Below are positions 1 through 10,303 of a stretch of 14,291 nt of DNA, in pieces. How positions within the stretch are numbered: position 1 is the stretch's first letter; the number at the start of each line of letters is the position of its first letter. The stretch lies in NCBI GenBank assembly GCA_020724025.1, contig DYHU01000070.1, forward strand, positions 1 through 14,291, written 5' to 3'. Under the pieces are notes generated by a model. It was given only the letters and a program-made list of their open reading frames with translations. It searched no databases and was not told where the DNA came from. The stretch is from Syntrophorhabdus sp. (GTDB taxonomy: Bacteria > Desulfobacterota > BSN033 > UBA1163). Position numbers and translations under genes: made by a program.

Positions 1-19
1 AGGCCGGCTCGAAATTCTG

Positions 20-46
20 TTGACAGATGAGCCTCAATTATATTAA
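20..46 (+). promoter_or_regulatory. possible sigma70-type promoter of gyrA
   Basis: A perfect -35 hexamer TTGACA (20-25) is followed after 15 bases by TATTAA (41-46), a reasonable -10. The spacer is shorter than the ideal 17, and TATATT (39-44) is an alternative. Transcription would begin about 35 bases before the gyrA ATG. The caution is that bases 2-46 are also open in one frame and could be the end of an upstream gene, in which case TTGACA may be chance. No experiment supports it. Confidence 0.35.
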
Positions 47-85
47 GTTTTTCAATAAAATTCGTTGATTATTTCAGAGGCGACC

Positions 86-2512
86 ATGAACGAATATCAG
101 ATAGCCATCCCCGTCAATATCGAAGACGAGATGAAAAAGTCCTACATGGACTATGCGATGAGCGTCATCGTCGGCCGGGCCCTTCCGGATGTGCGAGACG
201 GTCTCAAGCCCGTCCACCGGCGCATCCTCTATTCGATGAACGAATTGAATAACGACTGGGACAAACCATACAAAAAGTCGGCCCGGATCGTCGGCGATGT
301 GATCGGAAAATACCATCCCCATGGAGATATGGCTGTCTATGACTCCATCGTCCGGATGGCGCAGGACTTTTCGCTCCGTTATATCCTGATCGATGGCCAG
401 GGAAACTTCGGCTCGGTGGACGGCGACCCTCCGGCAGCCATGCGGTATACCGAAATCCGCATGTCCAAACTCACGGGCGAACTGCTCTCTGACATCGACA
501 AGGAGACCGTCGATTTTGTTCCGAACTACGATGAATCCCTGACCGAACCTTTCGTCCTGCCTGCCAAATTCCCCAATCTCCTTGTCAATGGCTCTTCCGG
601 TATCGCAGTGGGAATGGCCACCAACATCCCTCCCCATAATCTGATCGAAACGATTAACGGACTGATCGCTTTCATCGAAAACCCGGAGATCTCCTCCGGA
701 GAGTTGATGTCCTACATTCCCGGGCCCGATTTTCCCACAGGGGGTTTCATCTATGGAAGGGAAGGCATCAAGGCGGCCTACGAGACAGGGAAGGGCGTGA
801 TTCAGCTCCGGGCAAGGGCCATCATCGAGAGGGATAGGAAGGGAGAGAAAGAGAGCATTATCATCACAGAGCTTCCCTATCAAACGAATAAGGCGAAACT
901 GATCGAGAGGATCGCAGAGCTGGCCCAGGAGAAGGTGATCGAAGGCATCGCCAGCGTCCGGGACGAATCAGACCGTGAAGGCATGAGGGTGGTTGTCGAA
1001 CTGAAACGCAACGAGGTCCCGGAGGTCATCCTCAACCAGCTCTATAAGAATACCCAGATGCAGACCTCTTTCGGCATCATCCTCCTGGCCATCCATCAGA
1101 ATCAGCCAAAGCTCCTCCCTCTCAAAGAGATGCTTCATCTCTTCCTCCAGCACCGGAGAGAGGTCGTGACCCGGAGGTCGCTCTTCGAGTTGAAGAAGGC
1201 GGAGGCAAGGGCCCATATCCTTGAAGGTCTCAAAAAGGCGATCGACCAGATCGATGCCATCATCGCCACGATCAAGGCCTCCAAGACTCCCAGGGAAGCC
1301 AAAGAGCGGTTGATGGAGCGGTTCGCCCTGTCCGAAGAACAGGCCCAGGCCATTCTCGACATGAGGCTCCAGCGTCTCACCAATCTGGAGCAACGGAAGA
1401 TCGTCGAAGAGTATGAGGAGATGATCAAACTGATCAACCGCCTTAAGGACATTCTCGCCAGCGAGCGACTGATGCTCAATGTAATCAAGGAGGAACTCGT
1501 TTCGATCAGGGATACCTATGGAGACGAGAGACATACCGAAATCGTGGAGGTCGCTCCGGAGATCAAGATCGAAGACCTCATCGCTGAAGAGGATATGGTC
1601 GTAACGATCACCCATACGGGATATATCAAGAGAAATCCCATCAGCCTCTACCGGAGCCAGCATCGCGGCGGGAAGGGGAAGGTGGGGATCAATGTGAAGG
1701 AAGAGGATTTTGTCGAAGACCTCTTCATCGCATCCACCCATGACTACCTCCTTTTCTTCACCGATGCCGGAAAGATCTTCTGGAAAAAGGTCCATGAGGT
1801 CCCTCAGGCCGGACGCATCACCCGTGGAAAAGCCATCATTAACCTCCTCAACCTCAGCCCCGAGGAGAAGGTGACTGCCATTCTCTCCCTTAAAGATTTT
1901 TCACCCGGGAAGTTCATCACCTTCATCACGAAAAAAGGGACGATCAAGAAGACCGCTCTCGAGGCCTACAGCAATCCCAGGGCAGGGGGCATCATCGCTC
2001 TCGGCCTCGATGAAGGGGATGAACTGATCTCCACCAAATTGACTGACGGTGATCGATACCTCTTCATCGGGACGAAGATGGGGAAGGCCATCCATTTCTC
2101 TGAAAATCAGATCAGGGAGATGGGTCGCACCGCCCATGGCATCAGGGGGGTCCGGCTCTCCAAGGGGGATGAGGTGGTGGGCATGGAGGTCGTCGTTCCA
2201 CACACCCCCCTGTTGACGGTCACAGAAAACGGATACGGGAAGAGGTCGCAGGCAGCGGAATATCGGATACAGAACAGGGGAGGATCGGGCATCTTTACCG
2301 TGAAGAGGACGAAGAAGACAGGAGATGTGGTGGGTGTGAAGGCCATCACGAATGAGGACGAATTGATGATCATCTCCAATAAGGGAAAGATCATCCGTTT
2401 GAGGGCCGCCGATATTCCCGTCCAGGGAAGGAGCACCCAGGGGGTGAGGCTGATCACCCTCGAAGAAGGGGAACGGGTTGTGGCTTTGGCCAAGTTGGCC
2501 GAAAAGGAGTGA
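86..2512 (+). CDS. gyrA: DNA gyrase subunit A
   Basis: GyrA is the breakage-reunion subunit of gyrase, which introduces negative supercoils as an A2B2 complex. The ATG at 86 is chosen over an in-frame TTG at 65 because AGAGG (76-80) lies 5 bases upstream and the protein then begins with the usual MNEYQ-type N-terminus. It has 808 residues, normal for a GyrA without the long acidic tail of E. coli. The catalytic tyrosine is Y121 in AAMRYTE. The winged-helix/tower part is followed by a coiled coil (about 370-470) and a C-terminal beta-pinwheel that opens with the GyrA box QHRGGKG (525-531), which marks it as GyrA rather than ParC. In the quinolone region the residue matching E. coli Ser83 is M82, while Asp87 is kept as D86. 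gyrB lies 3.3 kb downstream, beyond dnaA and dnaN. Family assignment is certain; drug phenotype is inference. Confidence 0.97.
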   Translation: MNEYQIAIPVNIEDEMKKSYMDYAMSVIVGRALPDVRDGLKPVHRRILYSMNELNNDWDKPYKKSARIVGDVIGKYHPHGDMAVYDSIVRMAQDFSLRYILIDGQGNFGSVDGDPPAAMRYTEIRMSKLTGELLSDIDKETVDFVPNYDESLTEPFVLPAKFPNLLVNGSSGIAVGMATNIPPHNLIETINGLIAFIENPEISSGELMSYIPGPDFPTGGFIYGREGIKAAYETGKGVIQLRARAIIERDRKGEKESIIITELPYQTNKAKLIERIAELAQEKVIEGIASVRDESDREGMRVVVELKRNEVPEVILNQLYKNTQMQTSFGIILLAIHQNQPKLLPLKEMLHLFLQHRREVVTRRSLFELKKAEARAHILEGLKKAIDQIDAIIATIKASKTPREAKERLMERFALSEEQAQAILDMRLQRLTNLEQRKIVEEYEEMIKLINRLKDILASERLMLNVIKEELVSIRDTYGDERHTEIVEVAPEIKIEDLIAEEDMVVTITHTGYIKRNPISLYRSQHRGGKGKVGINVKEEDFVEDLFIASTHDYLLFFTDAGKIFWKKVHEVPQAGRITRGKAIINLLNLSPEEKVTAILSLKDFSPGKFITFITKKGTIKKTALEAYSNPRAGGIIALGLDEGDELISTKLTDGDRYLFIGTKMGKAIHFSENQIREMGRTAHGIRGVRLSKGDEVVGMEVVVPHTPLLTVTENGYGKRSQAAEYRIQNRGGSGIFTVKRTKKTGDVVGVKAITNEDELMIISNKGKIIRLRAADIPVQGRSTQGVRLITLEEGERVVALAKLAEKE

Positions 2513-2615
2513 AGCGCCGTCCTGTAGGCGGGCTTTACGCCTGCACGCCGAAACGCCACACTGCGGCGTGCAGGCACGAATAGAGTAGGGGCAATTCATG
2601 AATTGCCCCTACAAG

Positions 2616-2722
2616 TCTCGGCGAAAATGCCGGCGGGACAAGAATGTCCCGCCTATCGGGTTTTATATCGCTGCATTCATCACCGTCCACAGGGCGGCGT
2701 ATTCTGCAGCATTTTCGTGAGA
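2616..2722. repeat. 107-base inverted-repeat-bounded unit (MITE-like)
   Basis: TCTCGGCGAAAATGC (2616-2630) and GCATTTTCGTGAGA (2709-2722) are reverse complements apart from one base change and one extra base; the inner nine bases match exactly. They enclose two further hairpins (2632-2653 and 2670-2710). Size, terminal inverted repeats and lack of coding capacity resemble a miniature inverted-repeat element, but I see no clear target duplication and only the 2632-2658 part recurs in this window. It may equally be a structured repeat spread by another route. Confidence 0.5.
2632..2658. repeat. 27-base palindromic repeat, copy 1
   Basis: Arms GGCGGGACA and TGTCCCGCC around the loop AGAA, followed by TATCG. 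The same 27 bases recur at 11937-11963 with one change (A2641 to G11946) in the loop, leaving the stem intact. It is a dispersed non-coding repeat. Confidence 0.8.
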
Positions 2723-2757
2723 GAGAAGGGCCTTCAAATGGTCTTCTCCGTATCGCC

Positions 2758-2998
2758 AAAAAAAACACTTGAATTTTTTTTAAAATGGGGTTATTGGTAT
2801 TTAGGTTTGACAAAAAAAGTTTAATCCTCAAATCATTTCCCCTCAATCTCTTTTAAATTCATTTATCCACAATTGTGGAAACATTGTGAAAAGAGCTTGA
2901 TAACCTATTAAAAATGAAGAAGTTTTTCTTTTTTGGTCTGGTCTGTCCATTCCATAAATTATCTTCATGTCATATCTGCGACACTCAAGGTCAAGTCC
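2758..2998. other. candidate replication origin, upstream part (DnaA boxes before dnaA)
   Basis: After the GC-rich palindromes the sequence turns sharply AT-rich, with A8 (2758-2765), T8 (2774-2781) and A7 (2812-2818) tracts that could bend or open DNA. A perfect DnaA box TTATCCACA lies at 2863-2871 on +. Degenerate boxes on the minus strand lie at 2874-2882 (GTTTCCACA, two mismatches) and 2885-2893 (CTTTTCACA). The three start exactly 11 bases apart, about one helical turn. A TTGACA at 2807-2812 with a weak AATCAT (2831-2836) might be a promoter. The region may act as an origin, as the dnaA autoregulatory site, or both; base skew and experiment would decide. Confidence 0.6.
2884..2911 (+). 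promoter_or_regulatory. possible dnaA promoter overlapping DnaA boxes
   Basis: TTGTGA (2884-2889), 16 bases, then TATTAA (2906-2911) form a moderate sigma70-like pair. The -35 hexamer overlaps the third DnaA box, so bound DnaA would compete with RNA polymerase, the usual logic of dnaA autorepression. The leader to the chosen ATG would be about 80 bases. Both hexamers are imperfect, so this is tentative. Confidence 0.3.
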
Positions 2999-4348
2999 AT
3001 GGAAGACCTATGGTCTAAGGTGACCGATTCTCTAAAAGAGAGGATTGGCCCTCAGAATTTCGATATCTGGATCAAGCCCATTCAATTCCTTTCGATGGAT
3101 GGTGAAAAGGTTGAGATGGAAGTGCCGAACCGTTTCTTCAGGGAATGGATCAATGAACATTATTTGAGCCATATCAAAGAGGTCTTCTCCTATCTGACCC
3201 AGAAGTCCTTTCATCTCCAATTCAAAATCAGAAATGACCCCGCGTCCCGCGGGGTAGAGGGAAAGGGTTCAACGCCTTCTCTCCAGGAAAATCATGTCCC
3301 ACAGGTCCTTCATACCCTTAAGCCTCCTTTTAATCCCAAATATTCCTTTGAAAATTTTGTAGTGGGAGCGAGTAATCAGTTTGCCAATGCCGCCTGTTTA
3401 GCGGTGGCCAACTTGCCGGCCAAGAACTACAATCCTCTCTTTATTTACGGAGGCGTTGGGTTAGGAAAGACCCATCTCCTCCATGCCATCGGAAACCATA
3501 TCTTCCAGCATCGCATTCTTCCCGATGTGAAGAAGGTCTTTTACACCTCGGCCGAGGAATTTACCAACGAGATGATCAATTCGATCCGTTTTGAGAAGAT
3601 GGAGGAGTTCAGAAATAAATATAGAAGGATGGACATTCTGTTGATCGACGACATCCAGTTCATCGCCGGAAAAGAGAGAACCCAGGCAGAATTCTTCCAC
3701 ACCTTCAACTCCCTTTATGAGGCGAGAAAGCAGATCGTCGTCACGAGCGACAAATTCCCCAAAGATATTCCCAATTTCGAGGAGCGTCTCCGATCCCGTT
3801 TCGAGTGGGGGTTGATCGCCGACATTCAGCCACCGGACATTGAGACCAAAGTGGCCATTCTCAGAAAGAAGGCGGAGAATGAGAACATCCACCTTCCTAA
3901 TGATGTGGCCTTCTTCCTGGCCTCTCAAATTGATTCCAACATCAGGATGCTGGAGGGATGCCTCATCCGCATCGGCGCCTTTGCCTCTCTTTCCCAGGCG
4001 CCCATCGATCTCAATACGGCTAAAGAGGTTTTGAAGAATATTATCAAACCAAAGGATGAGTTGATCTCCACGGAAATGGTCCAAAAGGTGGTGGCCAATT
4101 ATTTTAATATTAAAATTTCCGACTTCAAGGTAAAAAGAAAGAATAAAGGCTTTGTGGTTCCCCGTCAGATTGCCATCTATCTCTCTCGAAAATTGACGGG
4201 TTCTTCCCTTGTTGAAATAGGAGAAAAATTCGGAGGGAAAGACCATTCCACCGTCCTCCATTCAATTAAAAAGGTGGAAGAGAAGATATCGAATGATCCC
4301 TCTTTTAAAGAGATGATAGAGAATCTGCAGGCCCGAATTAAGTCATAA
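2999..4348 (+). CDS. dnaA: chromosomal replication initiator protein DnaA
   Basis: DnaA binds nonameric boxes and melts the origin. The ATG at 2999 gives 449 residues and the usual start MEDLWSKV; an upstream in-frame TTG at 2933 would add 22 atypical residues and has no ribosome site. The ribosome site for 2999 is weak (AAGG about ten bases before). Domain I spans about 1-75; the linker domain II is short (about 76-112). The AAA+ domain has Walker A GGVGLGKT (151-158), Walker B ILLIDD (213-218) and the box VII arginines in ERLRSRFEWG (262-271). Domain IV ends with the signature GGKDHSTVLHSIKKV (412-426); the arginine of the common GGRDH is Lys here, a conservative change at a DNA-contacting position. 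The linker is partly encoded by a GC-rich hairpin (3237-3255). DnaA-box clusters lie on both sides of the gene. Confidence 0.97.
   Translation: MEDLWSKVTDSLKERIGPQNFDIWIKPIQFLSMDGEKVEMEVPNRFFREWINEHYLSHIKEVFSYLTQKSFHLQFKIRNDPASRGVEGKGSTPSLQENHVPQVLHTLKPPFNPKYSFENFVVGASNQFANAACLAVANLPAKNYNPLFIYGGVGLGKTHLLHAIGNHIFQHRILPDVKKVFYTSAEEFTNEMINSIRFEKMEEFRNKYRRMDILLIDDIQFIAGKERTQAEFFHTFNSLYEARKQIVVTSDKFPKDIPNFEERLRSRFEWGLIADIQPPDIETKVAILRKKAENENIHLPNDVAFFLASQIDSNIRMLEGCLIRIGAFASLSQAPIDLNTAKEVLKNIIKPKDELISTEMVQKVVANYFNIKISDFKVKRKNKGFVVPRQIAIYLSRKLTGSSLVEIGEKFGGKDHSTVLHSIKKVEEKISNDPSFKEMIENLQARIKS
3237..3255. repeat. GC-rich perfect hairpin inside dnaA linker
   Basis: ACCCCGCG (3237-3244), loop TCC, CGCGGGGT (3248-3255): an 8-base-pair stem in an otherwise moderately AT-rich gene. 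It encodes part of the linker segment around DPASRGVEGKG. Domain II is the one part of DnaA that tolerates length change, so a palindromic repeat could have inserted in frame. A similar stem, TCCCGCG-AAA-CGCGGGA, occurs between genes at 10613-10629, though the two are not clearly homologous. Confidence 0.6.
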
Positions 4349-4547
4349 ATAGAGTTGAAATATTGTGTAAAAAGGAGGAAAAGAAAAAAAATATCTTATT
4401 TATTAAAAATTTCTATTTATTCTTCACATATGATTCCATATTAAATTATTTATTCTCTTTATGACTTACATTCTTTTTCCTCATTTCCACAGGAACAGAC
4501 GGTTATGACGTATAAATATAATATAGAATACTACATAGGAGGGGAAG
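4349..4547. other. candidate replication origin, downstream part (dnaA-dnaN gap)
   Basis: A 199-base, strongly AT-rich gap without a gene. The octamer TATTTATT occurs three times (4397-4404, 4414-4421, 4447-4454), like the AT-rich repeats of DNA-unwinding elements. Degenerate DnaA boxes lie at 4364-4372 (minus, TTTTACACA), 4420-4428 (plus, TTCTTCACA) and 4483-4491 (plus, ATTTCCACA); the first two differ from TTATNCACA at one position. TTCTTCACA also occurs before rpmE (10263-10271), so single matches prove little. TATAAT (4517-4522) could be a -10 for dnaN but has no good -35. Confidence 0.5.
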
Positions 4548-5678
4548 ATGGCACATATTGAAATTGAGAAGAAGGAACTTCTAAAAGGATTAAGTTTAAT
4601 GCAGGGAATTGCAGGCAGAAAGACGACCCTTCCCATCCTTTCTCATATTTATATGGAATGGAAAAAGAACTCGCTCTTTCTTACCGGAACCGATCTAGAA
4701 ACGGGTATTCAGGAGGAGTTGAGCGCGACGGTTCACGAAGAAGGGAAGGCCTCTATCTCATCAAAAAAATTATATGAGATCATCAGAGAATTGCCTGAAC
4801 AGGTCATCCATATTCAAAAAAAAGAGAATCACTGGATCCATCTCAAGTGTGGAAAATCCGTTTTTAATATTGCCGGTTTAGATCCTGAAGAATTTCCCTC
4901 TCTGCCCGCCTGGCAGGAAAAATCCTTCTCAACCGTCTCCACCCGGATAATTAGGGAGATGATTGAAAAGACGGTCTTTGCCGCCTCCAATGAGGAGTCA
5001 CGATATCATCTCAACGGAATCCTTTTTACCCAGCAGAAAGCAGGAGGGAAAGAGTTTCTTCGAATGGTAGCAACCGACGGACACCGCCTCTCTCTTGTCG
5101 ATCGAGAAGGACAGGTCATCCCGGGGGTTGAAAAAGGAATCATCGTTCCCAAAAAAGGGGTTCTGGAGATCAAGAAGATCGTGGGGGATAAGGAAGGGGA
5201 AGAGGAGATGGGGGTCTATTTCGACAACACCCATGCCTTCTTTAAGCTGGGAAAGTCTCTCATGGTCATCCGTTTGATCGAGGGTGAATTTCCCGAATAC
5301 GACCAGGTCATTCCAAAAAATAATGATAAGAAATTAAAGATGGGGAAAGAGATGATCTATGGATCTCTGAGAAGGGTCTCCACTATGGCGAGCGAAAGGG
5401 CGGAGGGAGTTAAACTCTCCCTAAAGAAGAATTCGATGGAACTCTCTTCCTACCATCAGGATTTTGGAGATGCAAAGGAGGAGGTCGATATTCAGTATGA
5501 GGGTCCTCCAATCGAGATTGGTTTCAACGCCAGATATCTGATCGAGGCCCTCCAGTCATTCGACACCGAAGAGATTCTCCTGGAGCTGAAAGATGAGGGA
5601 AACCCGGGGATCATCCGGCCGCACACCTCCCAGGCCCCATCCCACCAGCTCTGCATCATTATGCCGATGAGAATATAA
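4548..5678 (+). CDS. dnaN: DNA polymerase III subunit beta (sliding clamp)
   Basis: DnaN is the ring-shaped clamp, a homodimer loaded on DNA to tether polymerase III and other repair proteins. The start is firm: AGGAGGGG (4537-4544) is one of the strongest ribosome sites in the window and lies directly before the ATG. At 376 residues it is close to the family norm of about 366-380. Recognisable segments are TLPIL (27-31) with LTGTDLE (45-51) in domain 1, ATDGHRLSL (175-183) in domain 2, EGEFPEYDQVIP (245-256) at the start of domain 3, and the closing MPMRI (372-376), part of the peptide-binding cleft. The first third of the gene is richer in A and T than the rest, in line with the AT-rich gap before it. 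gyrB follows after 103 bases with no recF between. Confidence 0.96.
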   Translation: MAHIEIEKKELLKGLSLMQGIAGRKTTLPILSHIYMEWKKNSLFLTGTDLETGIQEELSATVHEEGKASISSKKLYEIIRELPEQVIHIQKKENHWIHLKCGKSVFNIAGLDPEEFPSLPAWQEKSFSTVSTRIIREMIEKTVFAASNEESRYHLNGILFTQQKAGGKEFLRMVATDGHRLSLVDREGQVIPGVEKGIIVPKKGVLEIKKIVGDKEGEEEMGVYFDNTHAFFKLGKSLMVIRLIEGEFPEYDQVIPKNNDKKLKMGKEMIYGSLRRVSTMASERAEGVKLSLKKNSMELSSYHQDFGDAKEEVDIQYEGPPIEIGFNARYLIEALQSFDTEEILLELKDEGNPGIIRPHTSQAPSHQLCIIMPMRI

Positions 5679-5690
5679 ACCATTAGTCAG

Positions 5691-5763
5691 TCGTCCGTGG
5701 TCAGTAGACCGTTGTTAATGTTTTTTAACACGCTAAGGACAAATAACAATAGACCACTCACGA
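5691..5763. repeat. imperfect inverted repeat in dnaN-gyrB gap
   Basis: TCGTCCGTGGTC (5691-5702) pairs with GACCACTCACGA (5752-5763) at ten of twelve positions, and TTGTTA (5712-5717) pairs perfectly with TAACAA (5744-5749). An alternative inner stem is TGTTAA (5713-5718) with TTAACA (5725-5730). GTC- and CAGT-type words repeat in the left arm (5686-5709). The hairpin ends 7 bases before the gyrB ribosome site and might affect its translation; that is inference. Confidence 0.5.
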
Positions 5764-5781
5764 TTCACCAAAGGAGAATGA

Positions 5782-8178
<2,397 letters not shown>

Positions 8179-8183
8179 TATGA

Positions 8184-8252
8184 AAGGTTAAGGTTGAGGT
8201 TAGAATTAAAACAATAAGTCCTCAACCTAAACCTTGAACTGAACCTTTTTTT
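8184..8252 (+). terminator. possible intrinsic terminator after gyrB, built of tandem hexamers
   Basis: AAGGTTAAGGTTGAGG (8184-8199) pairs with CCTCAACCTAAACCTT (8220-8235) at 15 of 16 positions around a 20-base AT-rich loop. A T7 run (8246-8252) lies ten bases further on. AAAGGTT (8183-8189) can instead pair with AACCTTT (8242-8248), which merges with the T-run. The arms consist of degenerate NAGGTT hexamers. The stem is AT-leaning, so it may be a repeat rather than an efficient terminator. Confidence 0.45.
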
Positions 8253-8282
8253 AACATTTGAAATTTCATAATAGGGAGCAGG

Positions 8283-8915
8283 ATGCTCATCGTTGGAGTG
8301 ACGGGAGGGGTGGCCAGCGGCAAGACAACGGTCTCCAGGATATTTGAAGAGGAAGGAGCCTATATCATCGAGGCAGACCAGATTGCCAGGGAACTGGTTC
8401 AGCCCCATTCCCCTGCGTGGAGGGAACTCACCCGGGTCTTCGGAAAAGAGATCCTTGAAGAGAATGGAACCATCGACCGGAAGAGATTGGCTGACCGGGC
8501 CTTTTCCGATTCCGGGCAGAGGAGATTATTGAACGAGATCCTTCATCACCGGATTAAAAAAGAGATGGGGAAGAGGGCAAGAGCGATCAAACGGAAAGAC
8601 CCTCATGCCATTGTCGTCTTCGATGTTCCCCTGCTGGTGGAGACAGGGTTTCATCGGGAGGTGGACAGGGTCGTGGTCATCACCTCGAAGGAGACACAGC
8701 AGATAGAGAGGCTGAAGAAGAGGGCGGGTATGAGCGAGGAGGAGACGCGGAGGATCATCTCCTCCCAGATGGACCTTGAGGAGAAGGTGAAAGCGGCGGA
8801 CTTCATCATTCGAAATGAGGGGTCCATCGAGGAGACCCGGAGAAAAGCCAGAGAGGTATTTCAAGAATTGAGGAGGATCCTCCTTCAGAAGAGAAGGAGA
8901 CCGACCGATAAGTGA
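8283..8915 (+). CDS. coaE: dephospho-CoA kinase
   Basis: CoaE phosphorylates the 3'-hydroxyl of dephospho-CoA with ATP, the last step of coenzyme A synthesis, in the cytoplasm. The 210-residue length is typical (about 200-210). The P-loop GGVASGKT is at residues 8-15 in the N-terminal MLIVGVTGG context. D32 in IIEADQIAREL matches the conserved aspartate of the family, DVPLLVE (114-120) matches the D-x-PLLxE motif, and QMDLEEKVKAADFIIRNEG (162-180) is the conserved lid and C-terminal region. AGGGAG sits about five to ten bases before the ATG. rho starts 24 bases after its stop, so the two are probably one transcription unit. No functional link between CoA synthesis and Rho is known to me; the adjacency seems to be a lineage trait. 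Confidence 0.95.
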   Translation: MLIVGVTGGVASGKTTVSRIFEEEGAYIIEADQIARELVQPHSPAWRELTRVFGKEILEENGTIDRKRLADRAFSDSGQRRLLNEILHHRIKKEMGKRARAIKRKDPHAIVVFDVPLLVETGFHREVDRVVVITSKETQQIERLKKRAGMSEEETRRIISSQMDLEEKVKAADFIIRNEGSIEETRRKAREVFQELRRILLQKRRRPTDK

Positions 8916-8939
8916 AAGAGGAGGATAAAAGGAAGGACT

Positions 8940-10193
8940 ATGAACCTTAAGGATTTGAAGAAAAAGAAGATCAATGAGTTAACGAAGATCGCAAGGGAAC
9001 TCAATGTCGAAGGGGCAACCGGGATGAGGAAGCAGGACCTCATCTTTGCCATCCTTCAAGCCCAGACGGAGAAGAACGGCCTGATCTTCGGGGAAGGGGT
9101 GCTGGAAATCCTGCCCGACGGCTTCGGATTCCTGAGGGCGCCCGATTACAACTATTTACCCGGGCCGGACGACATCTATATCTCACCCTCTCAGATCCGG
9201 CGATTTAACCTCCGAACCGGCGACACGGTCTCCGGTCAGATCCGTCCCCCCAAAGACACGGAAAGATATTTTGCCATGCTGAAGGTGGAGATGGTCAATT
9301 ATGAAGACCCGGAGGTGGCTCGGGATAAGATCCTTTTCGACAACCTGACGCCCCTTTATCCTCAGGAAAAGATCTCCCTGGAGATGGATGGAGAGAGAAA
9401 CAACTACTCTGCCCGGGTGATGGATCTGCTCACCCCCATCGGAAAGGGGCAGAGAGGCCTCATCGTCGCCGCTCCGCGGACAGGCAAGACGATGCTTCTC
9501 CAGACGATCGCCCACAGCCTTACGAAGAATCATAAGGAGGTCACCCTCATCGTTCTTCTCATCGATGAACGGCCTGAGGAGGTGACCGACATGGAACGTT
9601 CGGTCGATGCAGAGGTGATCAGTTCCACCTTTGACGAGCCGGCCCAGCGCCATGTTCAGGTGGCGGAGATGGTGATCGAGAAGGCGAAGAGATTGGTCGA
9701 GCACCAGAAGGATGTGGTGATCCTTCTGGACAGCATCACCCGTCTGGCCAGGGCCTACAATACGGTCGTCCCACCCAGTGGAAAGATTCTCTCCGGAGGA
9801 GTCGATGCCAATGCCCTCCAGAAACCCAAACGGTTTTTCGGTGCGGCCAGAAATATCGAAGAGGGCGGAAGCCTCACCATTATCGGCACAGCCCTTGTGG
9901 ATACCGGAAGCCGGATGGACGAGGTGATCTTTGAGGAGTTTAAAGGAACAGGAAATATGGAGATCAACTTGGACCGACGTCTGGTGGACCGCCGGGTTTT
10001 TCCCTCCATTGACATCCAGCGTTCCGGGACTCGAAAGGAAGAGCTTCTGCTGGCCCCCAATGACCTGAACCGCATCTGGCTCCTGAGAAAAGTGCTCCAG
10101 CCCATGAGCTCGGTGGACAGCATGGAATTCCTTCTCGAGAAGATGCACGCCACCAAGAGCAACCGGGATTTTCTCGATTCGATGAATCAATAG
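8940..10193 (+). CDS. rho: transcription termination factor Rho
   Basis: Rho is a hexameric RNA-dependent ATPase that ends transcription at C-rich unstructured RNA. The start at 8940 follows GGAAGGA closely. At 417 residues it is close to E. coli Rho (419) and lacks the large N-terminal inserts of some phyla. The N-terminal helical domain (1-45) precedes the cold-shock-like RNA-binding fold with DGFGFLR (60-66). The motor domain has Walker A APRTGKT (178-184), Walker B ILLD (261-264), the Q-loop [15 protein letters not shown] (279-293), the R-loop region DTGSRMDE (321-328) and the likely arginine finger in [10 protein letters not shown] (361-370). It is clustered with rpmE and prfA, a common arrangement. 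A 25-base perfect palindrome follows the gene but lacks a T-run. Confidence 0.97.
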   Translation: MNLKDLKKKKINELTKIARELNVEGATGMRKQDLIFAILQAQTEKNGLIFGEGVLEILPDGFGFLRAPDYNYLPGPDDIYISPSQIRRFNLRTGDTVSGQIRPPKDTERYFAMLKVEMVNYEDPEVARDKILFDNLTPLYPQEKISLEMDGERNNYSARVMDLLTPIGKGQRGLIVAAPRTGKTMLLQTIAHSLTKNHKEVTLIVLLIDERPEEVTDMERSVDAEVISSTFDEPAQRHVQVAEMVIEKAKRLVEHQKDVVILLDSITRLARAYNTVVPPSGKILSGGVDANALQKPKRFFGAARNIEEGGSLTIIGTALVDTGSRMDEVIFEEFKGTGNMEINLDRRLVDRRVFPSIDIQRSGTRKEELLLAPNDLNRIWLLRKVLQPMSSVDSMEFLLEKMHATKSNRDFLDSMNQ

Positions 10194-10226
10194 AAATGCG
10201 GGTATTGGTGATGGGACCCCTTCAAT

Positions 10227-10251
10227 GGGGACAGATTTAAAATCTGTCCCC
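10227..10251. repeat. 25-base perfect palindrome between rho and rpmE
   Basis: Arms GGGGACAGATTT and AAATCTGTCCCC around a single A. Just upstream, ACCCC (10217-10221) could compete by pairing with the GGGG of the left arm. No T-run follows, so it is more likely a dispersed palindromic repeat than a terminator for coaE-rho. Confidence 0.75.
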
Positions 10252-10256
10252 AAATG

Positions 10257-10284
10257 TTGAAATTCTTCACAAAATCAGTAAAAT
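10257..10284 (+). promoter_or_regulatory. possible promoter of rpmE
   Basis: TTGAAA (10257-10262), 16 bases, TAAAAT (10279-10284): a fair sigma70-like pair. The predicted start would fall near 10291, at the ribosome site itself, leaving only about 13 bases of leader, which is tight. A DnaA-box-like TTCTTCACA (10263-10271) lies in the spacer, probably by chance. Confidence 0.3.
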
Positions 10285-10303
10285 AGATTTGGAGGCTATA
10301 GAG

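Larger units (their letters stand above)
2513..2757. repeat. gyrA-dnaA gap, left half: tiled palindromes
   Basis: This stretch holds no credible gene. It is a head-to-tail series of inverted repeats. (1) TGTAGGCG (2523-2530) with CGCCTGCA (2538-2545), one mismatch. (2) GCCTGCACGCCG (2539-2550) with its perfect complement at 2564-2575; its left arm overlaps the right arm of the first, so the two stems exclude each other. (3) A perfect 28-base palindrome, 2585-2612. (4) GGCGGGACA (2632-2640) with TGTCCCGCC (2645-2653). (5) GCTGCA (2670-2675) with TGCAGC (2705-2710), enclosing CCGTCC/GGGCGG. Stems 4 and 5 sit inside a larger inverted repeat described separately. None is directly followed by a T-run, so none is a convincing intrinsic terminator for gyrA. 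Confidence 0.8.

Noticed and set aside
2..46. Open frame running in from the left edge to TAA (possible end of an upstream gene)
   Set aside because: Only 14 codons are visible, with no recognisable motif; it could be chance and it overlaps the possible gyrA promoter.
2632..2664. Intrinsic terminator for gyrA
   Set aside because: The stem is strong but the TTTT is eight bases away and the second copy of the repeat has no T-run at all.
2603..2824. 73-codon + strand open frame in the gyrA-dnaA gap
   Set aside because: It consists mainly of palindromic repeats and AT tracts, has no ribosome site or family resemblance.
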